Below are positions 22,401 to 31,400 of a stretch of 64,000 bases of DNA, one piece after another. The stretch's first letter is position 1, and each line of letters opens with the position of its first letter. Origin of the DNA: Sorangium cellulosum (GTDB lineage Bacteria; Myxococcota_A; Polyangia; Polyangiales; Polyangiaceae); assembly GCF_004135735.1 (NCBI RefSeq), contig NZ_CP012670.1:9681501-9745500 (forward strand), read 5' to 3'. A program made the translations under genes and the position numbers. Under the pieces are notes generated by a model. It was not told where the DNA came from, did no database searches, and was given only the letters and a program-made list of their open reading frames with translations.

Positions 22401-25400
22401 AGCGCTGCATCCAGCAGGGCCGGGTGCGCGCCGTACGCCTCCGCGTCGCCCGCGGCGGCCCCGGGCAGCACCACCCGGCCGTAGAGCGTGGATCCTCGCC
22501 GCGACAGCTCGACCAGCCCCTGGAACGCCGGGCCGTAATGCAGCCCGAGCGCCTCGGCCCGATCGTAGAACCCCGAGAGGTCCACCGGCTCGGCGCCCGG
22601 CACCGGCCACGCCCGGAGCTCGGCGAGCGCCTCGCGGTCGACCGGCGCCTCGTCGCTCATCACCCCCGTTGCGTGCTGGATCCACGGCCCGTCCACCGGC
22701 GCGTCCTCGGGCTGGCTGTAGAGCCCGAAGCCGCGGCGCCCCTGGGCGTCCGGAGCGCCGACCGAGAGCTGGAGCCGGTGCGCGCCCGCGTCGGCGAGCA
22801 CGAGCGGCTCCGCCAGGATGAGCTCCGAGATCGCGCGGCTCCCCACGGCGCGCGCGGCCTCCAGCGAGAGCTCCAGGATCCCGGCCCCGGGGAAGAGCAC
22901 CTTCCCGAACACCACGTGATCCCGCAGCCACGGCTGCTCGCCGAGCGACAGCCGGCCCGTGAACAGGGATCCGTCGCCGTCCGCCAGCCGCGTCGCCGCG
23001 CCCAGCAGCGGGTGCTCCGCAGGCCGCAGCCCCGCGGCGCTCACGTCGGAGCGGACCTTGGGCGCATCGAGCCAGTAGCGCTGCCGCTGGAAGGCGTACG
23101 TCGGCAGGTCCACGCGCCGCGCGGGATACCCCGTCAGCACCTGCTTCCAGTCGAGCGCGTGGCCGTGCACGTGGAGCTGGCCCACCGCCGTCGCCAGCGA
23201 GCGCGCTTCCTCCTGGTCCTTGCGCAGGCTCGACACGAGCACGGCGTCCGCGCTCTCGGGCAGGCAGTCGGCGCTTATCGCGGCCAGCACGCCGTCGGGG
23301 CCGCACTCCAGGTAGCTGCTCACGCCCTGCTCGTGCAGCGCCCGCATCCCGTCGAAGAAGCGCACCGCCTTCCGGACCTGCCGCACCCAGTACGCGGGGG
23401 TCCTCAGCGTGGCCTCGTCGGCCGGCGCGCCGTCGACGTGGCTGACGAGCGGGATCTGCGGCGCCAGGAACTCGCAGCGCTCCGCCTCCTCCTCGAACGC
23501 CGCGAGCATGCTGTCCATGTGCGCGCTGTGGAACGCGTGCGAGACGCGCAGCCGCCGCGTCCGCCGGCCCATGGCCTCGAAGCGCGCCGACAGCGCCAGC
23601 ACAGCCTCCGCGTCGCCGCTGATCACCGTCTGGCGCGGGCCATTGATGGCCGCGATGTCCACGCGGCCCGCGAGCTCCGCCAGCGCCGGCGCCACCTCCG
23701 CCTCCGATGCTTCCATCGAGACCATGGCCCCGCCCGGCTCGCACGCCTGCATCAGCCGACCGCGCGCGCAGACGAGCCGCGCCGCGTCGCTCAGGCTCAG
23801 CATGCCCGACACGTGCGCCGCGCTCAGCTCCCCGATCGAGTGGCCCGCCAGCACGGAAGCCTGCACGCCCCAGGCCTGCCACTGCCGGAAGAGCGCCACC
23901 TCCAGCGCGAACAGCGCGGGCTGGGTCCACGACGTCTGCTCCAGCAGCGCGCCGAGCTCGCTGCCCGCCTCCGCGAACATCACCGCCCGCAGCGGCTGGT
24001 CCAGGTGCGCGTCCAGCGCCTCGCACACCGCGTCGAGCGCCCGGCGGAAGACCGGATAGGCCTCGTAAAGGCCTTTTCCCATCCCCGGCCGCTGGCTGCC
24101 TTGACCGGTGAACAGCACCGCGAGCTTGCCACCACGGGCCGCCGCGCCCTGCACCACCGCCTGGTGCGCTCGCCCCTCGGCCAGCGCCCTCAGCCCCTCG
24201 GCCGCCTCCTCCGCGCTGCCCGCCGCCACCGACGCGCGCGCCTCGAAGTGCACGCGCGTCAGCGCCGCCGCGCTCACCACATCCGCCCAGCCGTGCTCCG
24301 AAGGCGCCTCCAGCCACCGCGCCCAGCGCTCGGCCTGCGCGCGCAGCGCCGCCTCGTCTCGCCCTGAGAGCACGAGCGGCAGCACAGGCGCCCACGAGGT
24401 CACCTCGACCACCGTCCGCGGCGGCTTGGCCGGCGGCGCCTCCTCGAGGATGACGTGCGCGTTGGTCCCGCTGATGCCGAACGACGACACGCCCGCGCGC
24501 CGCACGCGGCCGCCGCGCGGCCACGGACGCGCCCGCTGCAGCAGCGACAGCCCGCTGCCTTCCCACGCGACGTGCGGGCTCGGCTCCTCCGCGTGCAGCG
24601 TCTTCGGCAGCTCCTCGTGCTGCATCGCCAGCACCATCTTGATCACCCCCGCCACGCCCGCCGCCGCCTGCGCATGGCCGAGGTTGGACTTCGCCGATCC
24701 CAGGTACACCGGCCGCTCCGGCGCGCGCCCCGGCCCGAACACCTCCGCCAGCGCGCCCGCCTCGATCGGATCGCCCAGGCTCGTCCCCGTCCCGTGCGCC
24801 TCCACCGCGTCGATGTCCGCCGGCGTCAGCCGGCACGACGACAGCGCCTGACGGATCACCCGCTGCTGCGACGGCCCGTTCGGCGCCGTCAGCCCCTGGC
24901 TGCGGCCGTCCTGGTTCACCGCAGAGCCCCGGACCACCGCCAGCACCCGGTCGCCGTCGCGCTGCGCGTCCGACAGCCGCTTGAGCACCAGCACCCCGCA
25001 CCCCTCGGCCCAGATCGCGCCGTCGGCCTGCGCGGAGAAGCTCTTGCACCGGCCGTCGCGCGGCAGGGCCTTGAGCCGGCTGAACTCCACGAACGTCGTC
25101 GGCGTGGTCATCACCATCACGCCGCCGCTCAGCGCGATGTCGCACTCGCCCTGGCGCAGGGCCGCGCAGGCCAGGTGAAGCGCGACCAGCGACGAGGAGC
25201 AGGCCGTGTCCACGGTCATCGTGGGCCCCTGCAACCCCAGCACGTACGCCACCCGCCCCGAGGTCACGGAGCCGAGCGTCCCCGTCATCTGGTAGCCATC
25301 GAGGGCATCCAGGGAGCCACCCTGGAGGGCGCCGTAGTCCGAGCCCATCCAGCCCAGGTACATGCCGGTGGCGCTCCCGCTCACCTCCGAGGGGCGCACG

Positions 25401-28400
25401 CCCGCCCGCTCCAGCGCCTCCCACGCCGTCTCCAGCACCAGCCGCTGCTGCGGGTCCATCGACTGCGCCTCGCGCGGCGAGATGCCGAAGAACCCGGCGT
25501 CGAACAGATCGACGTCCCGCAGGAAGCCGCCCTCGCGCACGTAGCTCTTGCCCACCGCCTCGGGGTCGGGGTCATAGACCGAGAGCGCATCCCACCGCGA
25601 CGGGAACACCTCGATCGCGTCGCGCCCCTCCGACAGCAGCCGCCAGTACTCCTCCGGGCTCTCGACGCCCCCCGGCAGCCGGCACGCCATCGACACGATC
25701 GCGATCGGCTCGTCGTCCCGCACCCTTCGCTGGGGCCGTGCGCGGGGCGTCGCCGCCTCGACCTCCGAGAAGGCCTGCTTGAGGAGCAGCTCGGCGATCG
25801 CCCGCGGCGTCGGGTAGTCGAACGCCAGCGTCGCCGGCAGCTTCGTCTGCGCCTGCGCGCTGAGGCGATTGCGCAGCTCCATCGCCATCAGCGAGTCGAG
25901 CCCCAGCTCCCTCAACACCTGATCGGGCAGGACGGCCTCGGCGCGCGGCAGGCCGAGCACGACGGCGACCTCCGACCGCACCAGCGCGATCAGCGAGCTC
26001 AGCCGCTCCGGCTCCGGCAGCGCCGACAGCCGCTCGCGGAGCGCCGAGGCCCTCTGGGTCGCCGTCGCCGCCTTGCGCACGCCTGGCCGCACCAGGGCCC
26101 GGAGCAGCGCGGGCAGCTCGCCGCTCTCGCTCAGGCTGCGCTGCAGCCTGCCCAGGTCGAAGTGCGACGGGACGAGGTTCGCCGCCGGCCGCGACAGCGC
26201 GGCGTCCAGCAGCTCCAGCCCCTCGCCGACCGGCATGGGCACGTAGCCCGCGCGGCGCATGCGCGCGACCTCTGCCTCGCCCAGATGCGCCGTCATGCCG
26301 ACGCCCGCCGGGGTCCAGAAGCCCCAGGCGAGGCTCGTCGCGGCGAGCCCCTGACGGCGCCGGCGCGCCGCGAGGGCGTCCAGGAAGGCATTGGCCGCGG
26401 CATAGTTGCTCTGGCCTGCGCCTCCGAGCGTCCCGACCGCCGACGAGAACAGCACGAACGCCGACAGATCCAGCCCCTGCGTCAGCTCGTGCAGGTGGAG
26501 CGCCCCGTCGACCTTGGGCCCCAGCACCCGCGAGAAGCGCTCGGGTGTCTGGGCCACCAGCACGCCGTCGTCGAGCACACCCGCGAGGTGCCACACCGCC
26601 GTCAGCGGGTGCTCCGGGGCGATACCGGCCAGCACGCCGGCCACCTCGGCCCGGTCGGACACGTTGCATGCGGCGATCGTCACGGTCTCCGCGCCGAGCC
26701 GCTCGAGTCTCTTCAAGAGCTCGTGAGCGCCTGGCGCATCGAGTCCCCGGCGCGACGTGAGCACCAGGTGCCGCGCCCCGTGCTCGCGCACCAGGTGCGT
26801 CGCGACGGCCTGACCCAGCTCGCCTGTTCCGCCGGTCACCAGCACGGTGCCCCGCGGGTCCAGGGGACGGGCGGGCGCCTGCCCCTGCGCCTTCGCCGGC
26901 GCGCGCAGGAGGCGGGCAGCGCGCACGCTGTCGCCCCGCAGCGAGAGCTCGGGCTCGTCCACGGCGTCCAGCGCTCGCGCCAGGAGCTGTCCGTTCAGCG
27001 GGCCCGCGCCGACGTCGATCAAGCGCAGGCGGCGATCCGGGTGCTCGATGCGCGCCGTGCGGAGCAGCCCCCAGAGCGGCGCGTGCGCGAGATCCTGGAC
27101 CCCGTCCTCTGCGTCCGCGCCGATCGCGTCGCGCGTCACCCAGACGAGCTCGACCGGCTCGAAGCGACGCTCCGAGAGCCACGCTTGCAGGAGCAGCAGC
27201 GCCCGCCCCGTCGCCTCGTGGACCGACGCCGCGAGGCCTCGCTCGCCCGGGCCAGCCGAGGTCGCGTCGACGACCACCCGCGCAGGGGTCTCCCCGCGTT
27301 CGATGCGCGCGAGCACGTCGTCGAGACCCGACGCCGCCTCGACGCCCAGCGCGTCCGCCAGCGGCGCCTGTCCCTGGGACGCGCCGAGCACGACCTGGGC
27401 GGCCCCTGTCGAGGACGCCTCGGCCAGGGATACGGGTTGAAACGCCATCTGGTACAGGTGCTGGGCATCGACGCGGGTCTTGCCTCGGAGCTGCTCAGCG
27501 GTCGCGCTGCGCGCCTCCAGCCCGACGATGCTGGCGACGGGCTCACCCGTCGCATCGGTCACGCACAGCGACCCGGTAACCTGCTGCGCGCTCTCTTCCT
27601 GAACCTGGAAGCGGACGCGGAGCTCGCTGGCGCCCGTCGCGTGCAACGCCACGTCCGACCAGGCGAACGGCAGCGGCGCCTCGTCTGCCTGGGCTCTCTC
27701 GGCGAACGCCGCGACCATCGTGTGGAGCGCCGCATCCAGCAGGGCCGGGTGCACGCCGTACGCCTCCGCGTCGCCCGCGGCGGCCTCGGGCAGCACCACC
27801 CGGCCGAAGAACGTCGAGCCTCGCCGCGACAGCTCGACCAGCCCCTGGAACGCCGGACCATAGCGGAGGCCGAGCAGCCCGACCCGATCGTAGAACCCGG
27901 AGAGATCCACGGCCTCGGCGCCCGGCACCGGCCACGTCCGGAGCTCGGCGAGCGCCTCGCGGTCGACCGGCGCCTCGTCGGCCAGCGTCCCGGTCGCGTG
28001 CTGGATCCACGGCCCGTCCACCGGCGCTTCCTCGGGCTGGCTGTAGAGCCCGAAGCCGCGGCGCCCCTGGGCATCCGGAGCGCCGACCGAGAGCTGGAAC
28101 CGGAGCGCCCCCGCGTCGCCCAGCACGAGCGGCTCCGCCAGGATGAGCTCCGAGACCGCGCGGCTCCCCACGGCGCGCGCGGCTGCGAGGGCGAGCTCCA
28201 GCATGCCCGTGCCAGGGAACAGCACCCTCTCGAACACCACGTGATCCCGCAGCCACGGCTGCTCGCCGAGCGACAGCCGGCCCGTGAACAGGGATCCGTC
28301 GCCGTCCGCCAGCCGCGTCGCCGCGCCCAGCAGCGGGTGCTCCGCAGGCCGCAGCCCCGCGGCGCTCACGTCGGAGCGGACCTTGGGCACATCGAGCCAG

Positions 28401-31400
28401 TAGCGCTGCCGCTGGAAGGCGTACGTCGGCAGGTCCACGCGCCGCGCGGGGTACCCCGCCAGCACCTGCTTCCAGTCGAGCGCGTGGCCGTGCACGTGAA
28501 GCTGGCCCAGCGCCGTCGCCAGCGAGCGCGCTTCCTCCTGGTCCTTGCGCAGGCTCGCCACGAACACGCCCTCGGCCCCCTCGGCCAGGCACGCGGCCCC
28601 CATCGCCGCCAGCACCGCGTCGGGCCCGCACTCCAGGTAGCTGCCCACGCCCTGCTCGTGCAGCGACCTCATCGCATCGGCGAAGCGCACCGCCTTCCGG
28701 ACCTGCCGCACCCAGTACGCGGGGGTCCTCAGCGCGGCCTCGTCGGCCGGCGCGCCGTCGACGTGGCTGACGAGCGGGATCTGCGGCGCCAGGAGCTCGC
28801 AGCGCTCCGCCTCCTCCTCGAACGCCGCGAGCATGCTGTCCATGTGCGCGCTGTGGAACGCGTGCGAGACGCGCAGCCGCCGCGTCCGCCGGCCCAGCAC
28901 CTCGAAGCGCGCCGAGAGCGCCAGCACGGCCTCCGCGTCGCCGCTGATCACCGTCTGGCGCGGGCCGTTGATGGCCGCGATGTCCACGCGGCCCGCAAAC
29001 TCCGCCAGCGCCGGCGCCACCTCCGCCTCCGACGCCTCGATCGACACCATCACCCCGCCCGGCTCGCACGCCTGCATCAGCCGCCCGCGGGCGCAGACGA
29101 GCCGCGCCGCGTCGCTCAGGCTCAGCATGCCCGACACGTGCGCCGCGCTCAGCTCCCCGATCGAGTGGCCCGCCAGCGCCGAGGGCTGCACGCCCCAGGC
29201 CTGCCACTGCCGGAAGAGCGCCACCTCCAGCGCGAACAGCGCGGGCTGGGTCCACGACGTCTGCTCCAGCAGCGCGCCGAGCTCGCTGCCCGCCTCCGCG
29301 AACATCACCGCCCGCAGCGGCTGGTCCAGGTGCGCGTCCAGCGCCTCGCACACCGCATCGAGCGCCTGGCGGAAGACCGGATAGGCCTCGTAAAGGCCTT
29401 TGCCCATCCCCGGCCGCTGGCTGCCCTGGCCGGTGAACAGCACCGCGAGCTTGCCATCACGGGCCGCCGCGCCCTGCACCACCGCCTTGTGCGCTCGCCC
29501 CTCGGCCAGCGCCGAAAGCCCCTCGGCCGCCTCCTCCGCGCTGCCCGCCAGCACCGCCGCGCGCGCCTCGAAGTGGGCGCGGGTCGTCGCCAGCGAGAAG
29601 GCCACGTCGGCGAGGGCGAGCTCGCTTCGGCCCTCGAGGTGCGCCGCGAGCCGGCCGGCGTTCTCCCGCAGGGCCTCCTCGGTCTTTCCGGACACGACGA
29701 GGGGCAGCGGGTGGTCGGGCTTCGCGCGAGCCGTGCCGCGGCCGCAGACCGCATCCCAGTCGACGTCGAAGCCGTCGCACCAGAGCGCGCCGAGGAGCGC
29801 CTCCAGCCCGTCCCGCGCGGGCGCCTCGCGCCAGCAGGTCGCGAGCGCCAGGGATCGCCCGTCGCTCGAGGACGCCAGCGTCGCCTGGATCGGATGCAGC
29901 GCGATCGGGTGGGGCCCCACCTCGACGATGCGCGCGCTGCCCTGCTGTGCCAGGCGCTCGATCGCTTCGGCGATCCGCGCCGGCTCGCGCAGGTTGCGGG
30001 CCCAGTAGCGCGCGTCGAGCTCGGCCCCGTCGACGAGCCGATCCGCGGCGGTGGACCACATCGGGATCGCGGGGACGCTGGGCTCGATGCCCGCGAGCCG
30101 CTGCGTGAGCTCCGGAAGGAGCGGCTCCATCTCCGCGCTGTGCGCGGCGTAGTCGATCCGGACGCGCAGGACCTTGATGCCGTCGTCTTCGAGCCGGCGC
30201 TGCAGCGCCTCGACGGCGTCGATCGGGCCTGCCAGGCAGACCTGGGCGCGGGAGAGGTGGGCGGCCACGGAGACGCGCGCGCCACCGCCGGCGAGGAGGC
30301 GCTCTGCCTGCGCGGCCGAGAGGTCGGCCACGACCATCGCGCCGCGCCCCGAGGCCTTCTCCGCGATCAGCGCCGACCAGCGGCAGATCACCCGCGCCCC
30401 GTCGCGCAGCGACAGGGCGCCGGCCACCACGGCAGCGGCGACCTCGCCGACGCTCTGGCCGAGCACGAGATCAGGGCTCACCCCCCACGCCTGCAGCGTG
30501 CGGGCGAGCGCGACCTGGAGGCTGAAGAGCACCGGCTGGATCACGTCGGTCCGCTCGAGCCGCGAGCTCGCCTCGCTGGCCGTGAGCGCATCGATCACCG
30601 ACCAGCCCGCGAGCTCGCGAACGGCGCGGTCACAGGCCTCGAGGCTCGCGCGGAACGCTGGCTCGCCCGCCATCAGGTCGCGGCCCATACCGAGCCACTG
30701 CCCCCCATGCCCCGAGAAGAAGAACACGAGCCGGGGCTTCGTGTCGGGGATCGCGGAGGGCTTCGAGCCGCCGTCGACCAGCCCCTGCAGCGCGGCGCGG
30801 AGCTCCTCCGCGGTGCGCCCCCGGACCACGGCGCGGACCGAGCCCGCGCAGGACCGCGCGGCCCGCTGTTGCCGGCTCTCGAGCTCGTACAGCGCGCCGT
30901 CCGTCTCCACGCCGACCAGCTCGTCGCCGAGACGCCGCGCCGCCTCGCCGAGCGCCTCCGGGCTGTCGGCCGCGAGGGCGAGGAGCGCCCGGCGCCGGTG
31001 AGGCGCCTCCTGCAGCGCGACGTGCGCGTTGGTCCCGCCGAAGCCGAAGCTGCTGACGCCGGCGAAGCGCCGGTCGGCGCTCGGCCAGCCTCGCCGGCGG
31101 TCGACGACCTGCAGCTTCAGCGCTTCGAAGTCGATGTGGGGGTTCGGCGTCTCGAAATGCAGGCTCGGCGGCAGCTCCCCGTGATGCAGCGCCAGGGCCG
31201 CCTTGATGAGCCCCGTCACGCCGGCCGCGGCCTCGAGGTGGCCGAAGTTGGTCTTGGCGGAACCGATGCACAGCGGCTGCACGCGCCCCGGTGCGAAGAC
31301 GGCCGAGAGCCCAGCGGCCTCGATGGGATCGCCCAGGGCGGTGCCAGTCCCATGGGTCTCGACGTACGCGACCTCGCTGGGCGCGACCCCCGCTTGCTGC

